A DNA stretch of 64,000 bases, taken from assembly GCF_020616335.1 (NCBI RefSeq), contig NZ_CP085051.1, positions 2,418,001 through 2,482,000 of the forward strand, in the 5' to 3' direction. The stretch comes from Corynebacterium uberis (GTDB lineage: Bacteria > Actinomycetota > Actinomycetes > Mycobacteriales > Mycobacteriaceae). The translations under genes and the position numbers were made by a program. Below are positions 38,309-47,147 of the stretch, one piece after another (the first letter of the stretch is position 1; every line of letters starts with the position of its first letter). A model generated the notes under the pieces. That model did no database searches and had not been told where the DNA came from. It saw only the letters and a program-made list of their open reading frames with translations.

Positions 38309-38500
38309 TCAGGCCGGGGTGGAGGCGACGAACACCGCGACGATGAGCGGCACCACCGTGACACACACGAACGCGATCGCCCCGAGCACCGCGGTCAGCG
38401 CCACCGGCCAGCGCATCCGGAAGGAGACAAAAGCCCCGGTAAACGCCGCAAAGCCGAGGAAAACACTGGCGATCGTCCACCACACAGATGCCGTCATCAT
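38309..38500 (-). CDS. Small membrane protein coupled to the GT87 gene
   Basis: A 63-residue protein with two hydrophobic helices (WWTIASVFLGFAAFTGAFV and LTAVLGAIAFVCVTVVPLIV, each with extra flanks) and a short C-terminus. Its ATG overlaps the GT87 stop by four bases (ATGA), the classic arrangement of a coupled gene, so it may form a complex with or help insert the GT87 protein. I do not recognise a family. The open frame continues further upstream, but that part is the GT87 shadow. Confidence 0.65.
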   Translation of the reverse strand: MMTASVWWTIASVFLGFAAFTGAFVSFRMRWPVALTAVLGAIAFVCVTVVPLIVAVFVASTPA

Positions 38501-40062
38501 CGCGCCGGCTCCGCTTCCGCAACCTGCGCGTCCACCTGCGCGTCCGCCTGTGTCGTGGGTGCTTGTCGACGCCCCCGCAGCCGCCACCACCACGCAGAGT
38601 CCTGTTGTCCGAACAGCCCCGCCAGCGGATCCGCACCACCGTGCGCATCGTAGACCTTGTCCGGCACCCGGCCCAGGATCTGCGCCACCACGATGACCAT
38701 GAGCGCGATGACCAGGCCGTCGCGAACGGTGACCACGCTGTCGAGCAACCACGCCGGGATCTTATCTTGCTTATCCGCGCCAATGAACATCATGGTCGCC
38801 GGGTAGACAAGCATCTCCGTGGCCATCCACACCAGCAGCAGACGCCACCGGGGCACGGCCAGCACGGCGGGGACCACCAGCCACAGGGAATACTGCGGGG
38901 ACCACACCTTATTGAACAGCAGGAACGCGGCGAGGATGAGGAAGATGAGCTCGGCGACGCGGGGGCGTCGATAAGCCATAAGCCCCAAGACCCCCACCGC
39001 TATGCAGGACGCCGCGAAGAGGATGAAGGTCAAGGAATTGAGCGTCTCCACCCCAGGAATCACCCCAAAAGTGCGGTGAATGACCTGGTAGATGGAGTTC
39101 CAGGAGCCGGTGCGATCGCTGTTGAGGCGGAGGAACTCGCGCCACGCCTGCGGGTAGGCCACCGCGATGGGCACGTTGACCACGGCCCACGACGCCGCGG
39201 TGGTCAGGCACATGAGCAGGAAGCCGCGCCACTTGCGGCTGCGCACCGCCAGCACCGCATACGCCCCCAACGCAAACAGGGGGAACATCTTGAAAGCCGC
39301 GCCCAGGCCGAACCACATCCCGGCGCGCAGCGGGTGGCCCCGCTTGACCGCCAGCATGCCCAGCGCCAGCAGGAACACCGGCGGAATATCCCAGTTGGTA
39401 AAAGCGTGCACAATCACCACCGGGGAGGCCGCGATGAGGACCACATCCCACACCCGGTTGCCCGTCAGCTCCACCACGATGCGGATCGTGGCCAGCCACA
39501 TCAACGACATCACCAGGGCGGTGAGCATGAAGTACCACACGCCGTCGGCGATCACCACGTGCGGCAGCGCATCAACCAGCGGGTACGTCACGCGGGAGAT
39601 CCAGGCCACCGCGCCCTGAAACAGCCCAGCCAGGGCCGGGTACTCCATGTAGCGAGTCGCCCCATCACTGACCCACGAAAACGCGTACGGGTTTCCCCCC
39701 TGATCCAGGCCGCGGCCATGAAACAGCGGCGTGATGTCGTTGTAGCAGGCAGACATGTACTGCCGATTGCCAGACCAATTCAACACCGCGCCGCTCGACT
39801 TGGCGGTACTGACCAGGCAGTTCGCCTTGGCCAGGTAGCCGAAAGACAAAGTGGTCAACGCCGCCAACAGCAACACGCGCAGCGGAGTCCACCAGCGCTG
39901 GGAGCCCACCACCGCGAAACGGCCCAGCGGCCCACCAATGGCCTCGATGAAACCCCGAGCCACCGGCTCGGTGCGCGCGGGCGAGACCCGCAACTGCGGG
40001 TGGCCCATGGGTAGGGTGGGCGACGACACTGACGGGGCAGTAGAGCCGGACGACTCAGCCAT
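38497..40062 (-). CDS. GT87-family membrane glycosyltransferase (polyprenyl-mannose type)
   Basis: A 521-residue polytopic membrane protein of the DUF2029/GT87 type with about ten helices. The extracytoplasmic loop after the first helix (NRQYMSACYNDITPLF) and GGNPYAFSWV are typical of GT-C enzymes that use polyprenyl-phosphate mannose or arabinose to extend lipomannan, arabinan or PIM. The acceptor cannot be told from sequence. An exact copy of the dispersed word lies in the gene at 38961-38976 and a one-mismatch inverted copy at 38561-38576. The C-terminal tail is Arg/Gln/Ala-rich. It is next to PBP1A, which fits envelope assembly. Confidence 0.8.
   Translation of the reverse strand: MAESSGSTAPSVSSPTLPMGHPQLRVSPARTEPVARGFIEAIGGPLGRFAVVGSQRWWTPLRVLLLAALTTLSFGYLAKANCLVSTAKSSGAVLNWSGNRQYMSACYNDITPLFHGRGLDQGGNPYAFSWVSDGATRYMEYPALAGLFQGAVAWISRVTYPLVDALPHVVIADGVWYFMLTALVMSLMWLATIRIVVELTGNRVWDVVLIAASPVVIVHAFTNWDIPPVFLLALGMLAVKRGHPLRAGMWFGLGAAFKMFPLFALGAYAVLAVRSRKWRGFLLMCLTTAASWAVVNVPIAVAYPQAWREFLRLNSDRTGSWNSIYQVIHRTFGVIPGVETLNSLTFILFAASCIAVGVLGLMAYRRPRVAELIFLILAAFLLFNKVWSPQYSLWLVVPAVLAVPRWRLLLVWMATEMLVYPATMMFIGADKQDKIPAWLLDSVVTVRDGLVIALMVIVVAQILGRVPDKVYDAHGGADPLAGLFGQQDSAWWWRLRGRRQAPTTQADAQVDAQVAEAEPAR
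38961..38976 (+). repeat. Exact copy of dispersed word inside the GT87 gene
   Basis: Lies on the non-coding strand orientation relative to the gene, within a loop encoding AYRRPRV. An inverted one-mismatch copy sits 400 bases away (38561-38576). Confidence 0.85.
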
Positions 40063-40152
40063 GGGGCGGGACTCTCCTCTGGTGGGTGTAGTGCGCGCAC
40101 CGGCGCGGTGCGCGAGCGGGCAGCGGCCGCCAGGCGGCCGGAGGTCTGGGGG

Positions 40153-42417
40153 CTAATTGACGATCATGACGTCCCCAGGGACCTCCACATCCGGAAGGAT
40201 CTGCACCATCTCATTGCCGCCCGGATCCGCCGGCGCCGGAATCTCCGGTGCCGGGGCAGGAGCAGGCGCCGGGGCGGGCGCCGGCGCGCCCGGCTGCTCC
40301 GCGGGAGCCTGGTTAGCCGGCCGGCCGGTCTCCGCAGGCTTCGGCGCGTTGGGGTTCGCACCACCCACCGCGTTTTGCTCCGCCTCCTGGCGGGGAGCCG
40401 GCTGGGTGGCGGCCGGCGGCACATAACCCCCGCCATAGCTGCCGGTGCCCCAGGTCACGGGCCCAGCGGGGGAGAACTGCTCAAAGTCCTTGCCCTGCAA
40501 GGCGCCATCCAGGATGGCCTTCCAAATGTCAGAGGGCAGGCCCGAACCATACATCAGGCCGCCCCAGGCGTTAAGCAGGGGAGAGTTGTCATCCGAGCCG
40601 ACCCACACCGCGGTGGCCAGCTGCGGGGTGGAGCCCACCATCCAGGCGTCCTTGTTGTAGCCGGTGTCGCCCAGCTGGGTGGTACCCGTCTTGGAGGCGG
40701 AGGGGCGGCCTCCGGCCAAGACGTGCCCGTTGGAGTAGGCGGCGATGGGCTGCATGGCGTCGATGACGTTATCGGCCACGGTGGCGTTGACGCGACGCTC
40801 GCCCTCATTGTCCTTGTGCTCATAGAGCACCTCGCCGTTGACATCCTCGATCTTCTGCACGAAGTGGGTCTGGTGCCACACGCCATGGTTAGTCAGCGTG
40901 GCCACGGCCACCGCCATGTCGAGGGGGCGGGACTGGTACTGGCCCAAGACGATGCCCTCGAAGGGCTGGGCGCCGTTTTCCGTCAGCGTTTCCGGAAGGC
41001 CCGGCAGCGACTTGGCGATGCCCAGGGCGTGGGCCATGTCCGCCGTGTCCTGGGTGGTGTTGGTCAGGTCCTGCTGCAAACGGATGAAGCTGGTGTTGTG
41101 GGAATACTTCAGCGCGTCGCGGATGGAACAGAAACCGCAATCAAAGCCAGCGACGTTGGTCACTGTGATCCCGCCAGGCAGGGTCACCGGCGCCGAGGAG
41201 TACCCGGTGGTCAGGGGGATGCCCTGCTGCAAGGCGGCGGCCAGGCCGAAAATCTTGAACGTCGATCCGGTCTGCAGGGCGGCGTTGGCGTAGTCCCAGC
41301 CGGCGGCGTCCTCACCGCCGTAGTAGGCGCGCACGGCGCCGCTGGCCGGCTCCACGGACACGGCCGCGGTACGCACGTTGTCGCGCTCGCCGGCGACGTT
41401 GTTGTGCACGGCGTTGACCGTGGCCTCCTGGGCCTGGTTATCGATGGTCGAGGTGATCTTCAACCCGCGGGTGGTCACGTCCGTCTCCGTGATGCCCAGG
41501 CTATCCAGCTCGGCCATGACCTGGTTCTTGATCATGCCGTTGGTGCCCGACGCCTCGGTGTAGGCGCTGTATGAGGAGGGGTCCACGGTCTCCGGGTAGA
41601 CGGCGTGAGCACGCTCCTCAGGGCTGAGCTTGCCCGTATCCACCATGCCGTCGAGCACGTAATTCCAGCGCGCCTCCGACTCCGCCCGGTTAACCCAGGG
41701 ATCCAGCTGGCTGGGCCGCTGGATCGCGGCGGCCAACACGGCGCCTTCCTCCGGAGTCAGGTCACGGGCGGGCTTGCCAAAGTAAGCATTAGCGGCCGAT
41801 TCCACGCCGTAGGCGTTGCGGCCAAAGTAGACAGTGTTGAGGTAGGCGGCAAGGACGTCTTCCTTGGACCACTCATTAGCCATCTTGGTGGAGTAGACCA
41901 GCTCACGGACCTTGCGGTCGATGGAGTGCTCATTGCCCACCAGCACGTTCTTGACGTACTGCTGGGTGATGGTCGAACCGCCACCCGCAGAAGAGTTACC
42001 GGTCAGCTGGCCGATGACGGCCCGGCCAAAACCGGTGATGGAGAATCCGGGGTTGGTCCAGAACTCGCGGTCCTCGGCCGCGAGCACGGCGTTGGCCAGG
42101 GACTCCGGGATCTGGTCAAAGGGGACCTGCTGGCGGTTACCGTCCGGAGGGACGATGCGCGCCAACTCCGTGCTGGAATCCGAGGCATAAATAGTGGACA
42201 CCTGCTTGGTGGCCAGCTGGTCCGGCTCGGGCACATCCGCCATAAGGTAGGCGACCATGAAGCCGAGAATCGGCCCGATGATAGCTAAGGCAAGCAGCGT
42301 GAGGAAGGTCCACAACACCGGGCGCTTGCGCCGCTTAGTGCGTGGGGCATCATCAGGCGTACCCGCCGAAACCGCCGTTGCGTCGTTCGGGTTGACTTCG
42401 TCGTTTGTAGACACCAA
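40153..42417 (-). CDS. Class A penicillin-binding protein (PBP1A-type)
   Basis: A 754-residue bifunctional PBP. A short basic cytoplasmic tail leads to one membrane helix (about 35-60). The GT51 glycosyltransferase has Glu115 in AAEDREFW and GGSTITQQYVKN. The transpeptidase has S385-T-F-K388 (SxxK), S439-H-N441 (SxN) and K576-T-G (KTG). It polymerises and crosslinks peptidoglycan. The C-terminal 130 residues are Pro/Ala-rich, with a run of repeated AP units. It lies next to a GT87 gene in the envelope cluster. Confidence 0.93.
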   Translation of the reverse strand: MVSTNDEVNPNDATAVSAGTPDDAPRTKRRKRPVLWTFLTLLALAIIGPILGFMVAYLMADVPEPDQLATKQVSTIYASDSSTELARIVPPDGNRQQVPFDQIPESLANAVLAAEDREFWTNPGFSITGFGRAVIGQLTGNSSAGGGSTITQQYVKNVLVGNEHSIDRKVRELVYSTKMANEWSKEDVLAAYLNTVYFGRNAYGVESAANAYFGKPARDLTPEEGAVLAAAIQRPSQLDPWVNRAESEARWNYVLDGMVDTGKLSPEERAHAVYPETVDPSSYSAYTEASGTNGMIKNQVMAELDSLGITETDVTTRGLKITSTIDNQAQEATVNAVHNNVAGERDNVRTAAVSVEPASGAVRAYYGGEDAAGWDYANAALQTGSTFKIFGLAAALQQGIPLTTGYSSAPVTLPGGITVTNVAGFDCGFCSIRDALKYSHNTSFIRLQQDLTNTTQDTADMAHALGIAKSLPGLPETLTENGAQPFEGIVLGQYQSRPLDMAVAVATLTNHGVWHQTHFVQKIEDVNGEVLYEHKDNEGERRVNATVADNVIDAMQPIAAYSNGHVLAGGRPSASKTGTTQLGDTGYNKDAWMVGSTPQLATAVWVGSDDNSPLLNAWGGLMYGSGLPSDIWKAILDGALQGKDFEQFSPAGPVTWGTGSYGGGYVPPAATQPAPRQEAEQNAVGGANPNAPKPAETGRPANQAPAEQPGAPAPAPAPAPAPAPEIPAPADPGGNEMVQILPDVEVPGDVMIVN

Positions 42418-42581
42418 CTGTCCCCATCATGTGATTGACCATCCTGCACTGTGGCTGCCCTCCGCGCGTGCCCGTTTGACAGGCACACCCGAACAGAGCC
42501 ATTCAGGTGCAGATTACCTTGCTCTTGCGCCCCAGGTCTAACACGTGGCAGACCTTGGCGCAGGTTGTCCTACTACTGTGG

Positions 42582-42953
42582 CTATTCTGCGGCGGCGATG
42601 CTAGCCGTGGCGGAGCTGAGAAGGAAGTTCCATCGGCAGTCGGGGCAGACTTCTACTCGGTGCACGGTGAGGGGGCCGCGTGTGGCAACGATAGTCGCAA
42701 TTTCTTCTTCCGTCCGTGCACTGCCGGAGCGTTTCCCCAGCGCATCGCCATGTATCCAGCGCATCCAACGCAGGCGTTGAGAACCACACACGGGGCAGGG
42801 CCGCGGGGCGGGGGAGCCGTGAAAATCGCTGGCGGCCACGAGGATAAACTCCGCGTCGCAGACCTCCTCGCGGGACACCTGTCCCGCCCGGTACCGGCGC
42901 AGGAGGTCCCTGCGGCGCAGTTCGTGGCTAACCTCCTGGCTGTAGACGATCAT
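42582..42953 (-). CDS. DUF5318 family protein with zinc-ribbon cysteines
   Basis: A 123-residue protein, conserved in mycolata, function unknown. The pairs CPVCG (residue about 53) and CPDC (residue about 103) form a likely zinc ribbon, and the N-terminal helix SQEVSHELRRRDLLRRYRAG is the family start. It may bind nucleic acid or a partner protein. The ATG at 42953 is the first start that includes this helix. The gene is divergent from the repeat-bearing gap before the MarR gene. Confidence 0.75.
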   Translation of the reverse strand: MIVYSQEVSHELRRRDLLRRYRAGQVSREEVCDAEFILVAASDFHGSPAPRPCPVCGSQRLRWMRWIHGDALGKRSGSARTEEEIATIVATRGPLTVHRVEVCPDCRWNFLLSSATASIAAAE

Positions 42954-43080
42954 CCGACCGATGATAGCCCGACCAGCGGCCGCCTTCGCGCGGCCTAGGC
43001 ACGAGCCAACCAACACCACGCCGCTTCCACACGCCGCAGCACCGCCCGGGATGTTGCTTATGCCGCACATACTGCGGGCG

Positions 43081-43162
43081 ATGTCTTCACGGATTTTTTC
43101 GGCTCGGCGTTTCCGCAGGTCAGAATTTAGTTTCCACGGCAGGTTACGACATGTTCGAATAA
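43081..43162 (+). repeat. Intergenic repeat family, copy A
   Basis: About 82 bases, from ATGTCTTCAC to the end of GCAGGTTACGACATGTTCGA plus ATAA. Flanking sequence is also partly shared with copy E. Confidence 0.8.
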
Positions 43163-43244
43163 ACTGCCGCCGCAACAGCCGCAGCACCCGGCCACAACCG
43201 CAGCACCGCGCCGCATGTCGCCTGTGCCGCACGTACCGCGCGCG

Positions 43245-43325
43245 ATGTCTTCACCGATTTTTTCGGCCCCGCATTTCCGCAGGTCAGAATTCAGTTTCCG
43301 CGGCAGGTTACGACATGTTCGAATA
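43245..43325 (+). repeat. Intergenic repeat family, copy B
   Basis: About 81 bases; same order of blocks as copy A, with CCGCGGCAGG variant. The sequence after it is related to that after copy C. Confidence 0.8.
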
Positions 43326-43468
43326 GCAGCCAGCCGCGCGCCGGCCGTGCCGCGTATCGACGCCGCCCCGGCGCACCGCGCGCCGCGTCACGCACGGCAC
43401 CGCACCCCCAGGGCCGGCGGCAAAGCAACCCCCGGGCTGCGGTGCGCGGGGTGCGCGGGGCGGGGTAC

Positions 43469-43484
43469 GGGGGCGTCGATAAGC
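43469..43484 (+). repeat. Exact copy of dispersed word GGGGGCGTCGATAAGC (intergenic)
   Basis: Exact match at the right end of the imperfect palindrome that precedes the MarR gene. Confidence 0.85.
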
Positions 43485-43545
43485 GTGGGTACCCGCCCAG
43501 CGGGAGGGCGGTCACGCGGTGGACAGCGATGACTATGCTAGTGGC

Positions 43546-44109
43546 ATGACCGCGCCTTCACCTGAGGAGCTAGCTAAAAGGATTCGCCCGTCCCTGACTA
43601 GGCTCTATGTACTGTATTTTCGGATCGCCGCCCAGTCTGACCTGACGGGCTCCCAGCTGTCCCTGATGTCCCGGATGCAGGAACGCGGGGCGCCGCGCAT
43701 CAGCGAGCTCGCCCACGAGGAAGGCATCCGGCTGCCCACCGCCTCCAACGCGCTTCACCAGCTCGAGGAGCGCGGCCTGGTGGCGCGCATTCGGGACAAG
43801 AGCGACAAACGCGGCATCCGCGTGAAGCTGACCAAGCTAGGGGAGCGCGAGCTCGCGCGAGTCGGCGAGGAGCGGGACCGCTACGTCACCCAAATGCTCA
43901 AGACGCTGGACCCTGAGCTGCTGAAATACGCCGACAAGGTCACCGAGATCATCACCGCCCTGGCCGACGCCTACGATGACGCCTTCGCCGCCGAACTCGA
44001 ATCGGAGGCAAAGAAGCGCAGCGCACACGCGCGCACCTCCACCGCACGCACCGCGCAGGAGACCCCGGCCCAGCAGGAAGCCCCGGCCCAGGAGGCCCCC
44101 GCACAGTGA
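43546..44109 (+). CDS. malR: MarR family regulator, MalR-like
   Basis: A 187-residue MarR regulator: the winged helix includes LSLMSRMQERGAPRISELAHE and LPTASNALHQLEERGLVARIRD with the basic wing DKSDKRGIRVKLT. The C-terminal 35 residues are repeats rich in Ala, Gln, Thr and Glu. C. glutamicum MalR controls malE and stress and envelope genes and lies beside a universal stress protein gene, as here. The ATG at 43546 has TATGCT six bases before it, so a leaderless start is likely; a GTG at 43519 is an alternative. The stop overlaps the start of the downstream Usp gene (GTGA). Confidence 0.7.
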   Translation: MTAPSPEELAKRIRPSLTRLYVLYFRIAAQSDLTGSQLSLMSRMQERGAPRISELAHEEGIRLPTASNALHQLEERGLVARIRDKSDKRGIRVKLTKLGERELARVGEERDRYVTQMLKTLDPELLKYADKVTEIITALADAYDDAFAAELESEAKKRSAHARTSTARTAQETPAQQEAPAQEAPAQ

Positions 44110-45068
44110 CCAACCCGCAGCCCGCGCCGGCCCAGCCCACACCACCTGAGTGGTCGGATCCTGCGCGCCTCCTGGTCGCTTGGCGCCCTGGGGAGCGGCG
44201 CGACGCCTTGGAGTACGCGGCTTGGCTGGCGCGTACCGCCCCGGCGCGCGTGCGGGTGGCCACCACTTTTGTGCGCCCGTGGCCGGCGACGTCGTTGAAG
44301 AAGCTCGGTGGGAAGTATCGCAAGTGGTATACCCAGCAGGCGCATGCGTGCCGCGCTGCGGTGCAGAAGGCGTTGCGTGCGGCGGAGTTGCCTGAGCAGT
44401 GTTGGGATGAGTCGGTTTCCGCGTTCGTTGATGGCCCTTCGGAGCATCAGTTGTTGGCGGGCGCGGCGGAGAAGTTTGGTGCTGACCTTATTGTGTTGGG
44501 GTCTCAGGCCGCGGCGCCGAAGGGCCACATCTTGGCCAGCACGGCCGCGGATGCGCTGCTGCATTCGTCCACGCAGCCGGTGGCGTTGGCGCCGCGGGGT
44601 TTGAAGGTGGCCAAGCGTGGGGTGCGGCGGGTGACGTTTGCTTATCTCAACCCGGATCATGATGAGCGGGATCCGGCGTTGTTGGCTGCGGCGCAGCGCG
44701 CCCACGCGTGGGGTTTGGGTTTGCGCATCGTGGCGTTTTCTCCGTCTGGCATTGCGGATAAGCCGGGCGGGGATGCCTTTGAGCTGGGCCAGGAGCTTTT
44801 CGATGACTGGCGGGAGCACTCCCTGGCCATGCTCGACCGGGCCCGCGACTACGTGGCCGGCCAGTTTCCGGACATGGAGCTGGAGTCCACGGTGGCTACC
44901 GGCGATGGCTGGGAGGGCGCGGTTGAGGCGTTGAAGTGGAAGAAGGGGGACGTGCTGTGCCTGGGTTCTACACCTGTTGGGCCGTTTCAGCGCGTCTTCG
45001 TGGGCACGGAGGCCACCGAGTTTTTGCCCCATGTCCCGGTCCCGGTCATCGTCTATCCCACGCCCTGA
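44106..45068 (+). CDS. Universal stress protein-type protein, two divergent Usp domains
   Basis: A 320-residue protein with two Usp-like halves: the first contains ADLIVLGSQAAAPKGHILAST, the second GDVLCLGSTPVGPFQRVFVGTE and ends VPVIVYPTP. The ATP-binding glycine pattern is only partly kept, so nucleotide binding is uncertain. The GTG start overlaps the MarR stop by four bases, showing translational coupling. Codon use in the first half shifts toward G/T-ending codons compared with neighbours. Confidence 0.75.
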   Translation: MTNPQPAPAQPTPPEWSDPARLLVAWRPGERRDALEYAAWLARTAPARVRVATTFVRPWPATSLKKLGGKYRKWYTQQAHACRAAVQKALRAAELPEQCWDESVSAFVDGPSEHQLLAGAAEKFGADLIVLGSQAAAPKGHILASTAADALLHSSTQPVALAPRGLKVAKRGVRRVTFAYLNPDHDERDPALLAAAQRAHAWGLGLRIVAFSPSGIADKPGGDAFELGQELFDDWREHSLAMLDRARDYVAGQFPDMELESTVATGDGWEGAVEALKWKKGDVLCLGSTPVGPFQRVFVGTEATEFLPHVPVPVIVYPTP

Positions 45069-45108
45069 ACACCCGATATTCGAGGACGACAGTAAGAAGG
45101 AGAATCCC

Positions 45109-45780
45109 ATGCCCGTAGCAGTGGTCACCGGAGCGAGCGGCGGCGTCGGCCGCGATGTCACCGCCCGGCTTATCGACGCCGGTTGGCTCGTCTTCGCACA
45201 ATTCCGCACCGAAGGCGCCGCCGACGCCGACCTGCCGGCCACCTGGTGGCAGGCAGACTTCGCCCAACCGTTGGGCACCGTGCGGGCGGACCTGGAGTCC
45301 CTGGGGTTGCCCGACCGGGTTGATGCGCTCATCCACTGCGCCGGGGTGTGCCCCATTGGCACCACCGCCGAGCTGACCCGCGGGCAGGTCGAAGAATCCC
45401 TGGCCGTTAATCTTCTGGCCCCCATGGAGCTGACCGCCCAGCTGCTGCCGCGGCTTCGCCTGGCCGGCGGGCACGTCATCTACGTCAACTCCGGTGCCGG
45501 CCTGCACTCCCATCCGCGCTGGTCCGGCTACTCCGCCGCCAAGCATGCGGCACGGGCCTGGGCCGACGCCCTGCGCGCCGAGGAACCCGACATCCGGGTG
45601 ACCTCCGTCTATCCGGGGCGCATCAACACCGACATGCAGCGCCGCCTGGTTGCAGACCTGGGCGAGAAGTTCACCCCGGAGCGCTACCTGTCGGTGGCCA
45701 CGGTCGCCGGGGCGATCGTCCACGCCGTGTCCACCCCGGCCGACGCGCAGCTTCCTGACATCTCCCTACGCCCCCGCTAG
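45109..45780 (+). CDS. Short-chain dehydrogenase/reductase
   Basis: A 223-residue classical SDR. The Rossmann motif TGASGGVG is at the N-terminus, the nucleotide-binding CAG motif is HCAGVC, and the active-site YSAAKHA supplies Tyr and Lys, with a Ser in VNSGAGL. Substrate and direction are not predictable. Ribosome binding site AAGAAGGAG precedes the ATG. It follows the MarR-Usp pair on the same strand, 40 bases downstream. A partial copy of the dispersed word is in ARLIDAGW, but this may be simply conserved coding sequence. Confidence 0.88.
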   Translation: MPVAVVTGASGGVGRDVTARLIDAGWLVFAQFRTEGAADADLPATWWQADFAQPLGTVRADLESLGLPDRVDALIHCAGVCPIGTTAELTRGQVEESLAVNLLAPMELTAQLLPRLRLAGGHVIYVNSGAGLHSHPRWSGYSAAKHAARAWADALRAEEPDIRVTSVYPGRINTDMQRRLVADLGEKFTPERYLSVATVAGAIVHAVSTPADAQLPDISLRPR

Positions 45781-45792
45781 GCTTCCACAACT

Positions 45793-46284
45793 GTGACTAC
45801 TCCCACGCCCCCAGAACACCCCGAAAACGACCTCCACGACGACGCCGACTTTTACAACAAGCGACCCCCCGAGCCGCACAGCCTCGAAGAGCTTGCCGAC
45901 GCCACCGACCCCGAGGTTCAGCTCGCCCGCAACAAGGCCTCCACCCGGCAAGCATTGTGGTGGCTGGGCATCGTGCTCCTGGGATCCCCGATCATCTCCG
46001 CCCTGCTAGCCGCCCTGTGCCGCATGATCGGCGGACCGCTGTGCGAAACCGGCGCCAACACGTGGCTGTGCTCCCGCACGGCGGAAATCTGGTGGGCCCT
46101 GGGATCCTGCGCCCTGCCCACCTTCGGGGCGATCGGCTGCGGGGTCATGATGGTGATCAAGCTGCAGCGCTACACCCGCTGGCGCGCCTGGATGGGCGTG
46201 TTCTGGGTGCTGGTGCCCTACGCCATGCTGTGGATGGTCAGCGTGCTGCAATTTGCCATCCTCGGCTCGGAGAAGATGGGCTAG
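45793..46284 (+). CDS. Hypothetical membrane protein, three helices
   Basis: A 163-residue protein of unknown family. The acidic, Pro-rich N-terminal 55 residues are cytosolic; three hydrophobic segments follow (WWLGIVLLGSPIISALLAA, WWALGSCALPTFGAIGCGV, GVFWVLVPYAMLWMVSVLQF). Several Cys residues lie between helices one and two. The GTG start is nine bases past a TAGGCT box that overlaps the SDR stop. I do not recognise it. Confidence 0.55.
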   Translation: MTTPTPPEHPENDLHDDADFYNKRPPEPHSLEELADATDPEVQLARNKASTRQALWWLGIVLLGSPIISALLAALCRMIGGPLCETGANTWLCSRTAEIWWALGSCALPTFGAIGCGVMMVIKLQRYTRWRAWMGVFWVLVPYAMLWMVSVLQFAILGSEKMG

Positions 46285-46478
46285 GCGTCCACCACACGGA
46301 CCTGGCGGCGGGGCGTGGGCACCCCGGCACGACGGCAACCATGCACAAAAGCTGTATGCGGATTACCATAGGCTGCACTGCGCCCCTCGGTGTGGGAGGC
46401 CCCGGAACAAGAACCCGGTGAGGCCCCCGGTGGGGGACTCTGAATCTGTACGCCAACAACAGACGCAAGGATGGACCA

Positions 46479-46718
46479 ATGTCACGCACTCAGCTGATCA
46501 CCATCTCGCTCATCCTCGTTGCGGCCTGGATCATTTTCACCGCCGCCACGGCGAACAACGTGTACCTGCTGCACACCTACGCGCACACGCCGGGTAACCC
46601 AGATACCATCCCGCTCAACCACATCGATGGGGCCTACAAGTACGGCATCTGTGCCATCATCAGCAGTGCACTGTTGGGCGTGTGGACACTCTTCCTGTCC
46701 CTGCGCAAGGACCAGTAG
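46479..46718 (+). CDS. Small membrane protein, first of a tandem pair
   Basis: A 79-residue protein with helices at both ends (LITISLILVAAWIIFTAATA and CAIISSALLGVWTLFLSL) and a conserved middle YAHTPGNPDTIPLNHIDGAY. Ribosome binding site AAGGATGG precedes the ATG. It is a close paralogue of the next gene (46813-47052), and both are 79 residues. No family recognised. Confidence 0.65.
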   Translation: MSRTQLITISLILVAAWIIFTAATANNVYLLHTYAHTPGNPDTIPLNHIDGAYKYGICAIISSALLGVWTLFLSLRKDQ

Positions 46719-46812
46719 TCATGCAGAAAAAACACACCGCGGATACGCCACGGACAGGTCACGGGGCCTGCACTCATGCGCCCGGTGGGGAAACAACCTC
46801 AAGGTCTCAGCG

Positions 46813-47052
46813 ATGACGCGCGTCAACATCATCACCATCACGCTAATTCTGCTTGCGGCGTGGATCATCTTCACCACGGCCGCGGCGAACAACGTCTACA
46901 TGATGCACCTCTACGCCCACACGCCGGGTGGCCCAGATACCGTCCCGGTCAACCACATCGATGGGGCCTACTCGTACGGCGTCCGCTCGCTGATCTCTAG
47001 CGCTGTGCTGAGCCTGTGGGTCTTATACCTGGCGCTGCGCAAACGCCGCTAG
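46813..47052 (+). CDS. Small membrane protein, second of a tandem pair
   Basis: A 79-residue paralogue of the gene at 46479: the same AAWIIFT, ANNVYM, YAHTPGGPDTVPVNHIDGAY and a C-terminal helix ending RKRR. Divergence is mostly in the helices, so the pair arose by duplication some time ago. A strong terminator lies 35 bases beyond the stop. Confidence 0.65.
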   Translation: MTRVNIITITLILLAAWIIFTTAAANNVYMMHLYAHTPGGPDTVPVNHIDGAYSYGVRSLISSAVLSLWVLYLALRKRR

Positions 47053-47086
47053 CCACCAGCGTCACCAGTGGCAGGCCCGCACAGGA

Positions 47087-47120
47087 AACGGCCACCGCAA
47101 CTCGGGTCGCGGTGGCCGTT
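47087..47120 (+). terminator. Strong terminator after the small-membrane-protein pair
   Basis: Perfect 12-base stem AACGGCCACCGC / GCGGTGGCCGTT, 10-base loop, followed by TTGTTGTT. Confidence 0.85.
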
Positions 47121-47147
47121 TTGTTGTTCACAGGCTTTCTGGCCGGG

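Larger units (their letters stand above)
42954..43545. repeat. 592-base gap with two copies of an intergenic repeat and a palindromic element
   Basis: No gene seen. Contains copy A (43081-43162) and copy B (43245-43325) of the GCAGGTTACGACATGTTCGA repeat, then an imperfect palindrome bounded by TATCGACGCC (43355) and GGCGTCGATA (ending 43481) that ends in an exact copy of the dispersed word (43469-43484). Confidence 0.7.

Noticed and set aside
40108..41574. A 488-residue open frame opposite PBP1A, and similar long frames opposite ldh and GT87
   Set aside because: They lie exactly opposite well-supported genes, contain no recognisable domain and have low-complexity composition (Gly/Val/His-rich) typical of antisense frames in high-GC DNA.
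42990..43330. Short open frames in the repeat clusters that share LFEHVVTC/RTCRNLP-like translations
   Set aside because: Their similarity follows from the DNA repeat; frames are interrupted, differ in length and have no ribosome binding sites.
45166..45180. Copy of the dispersed word in the SDR gene, and GCTTTTCGACGCC sites at 62845 and 63539
   Set aside because: Only about 13 bases match and the encoded peptides (LIDA, LFDA) are normal for these proteins, so coincidence is likely.
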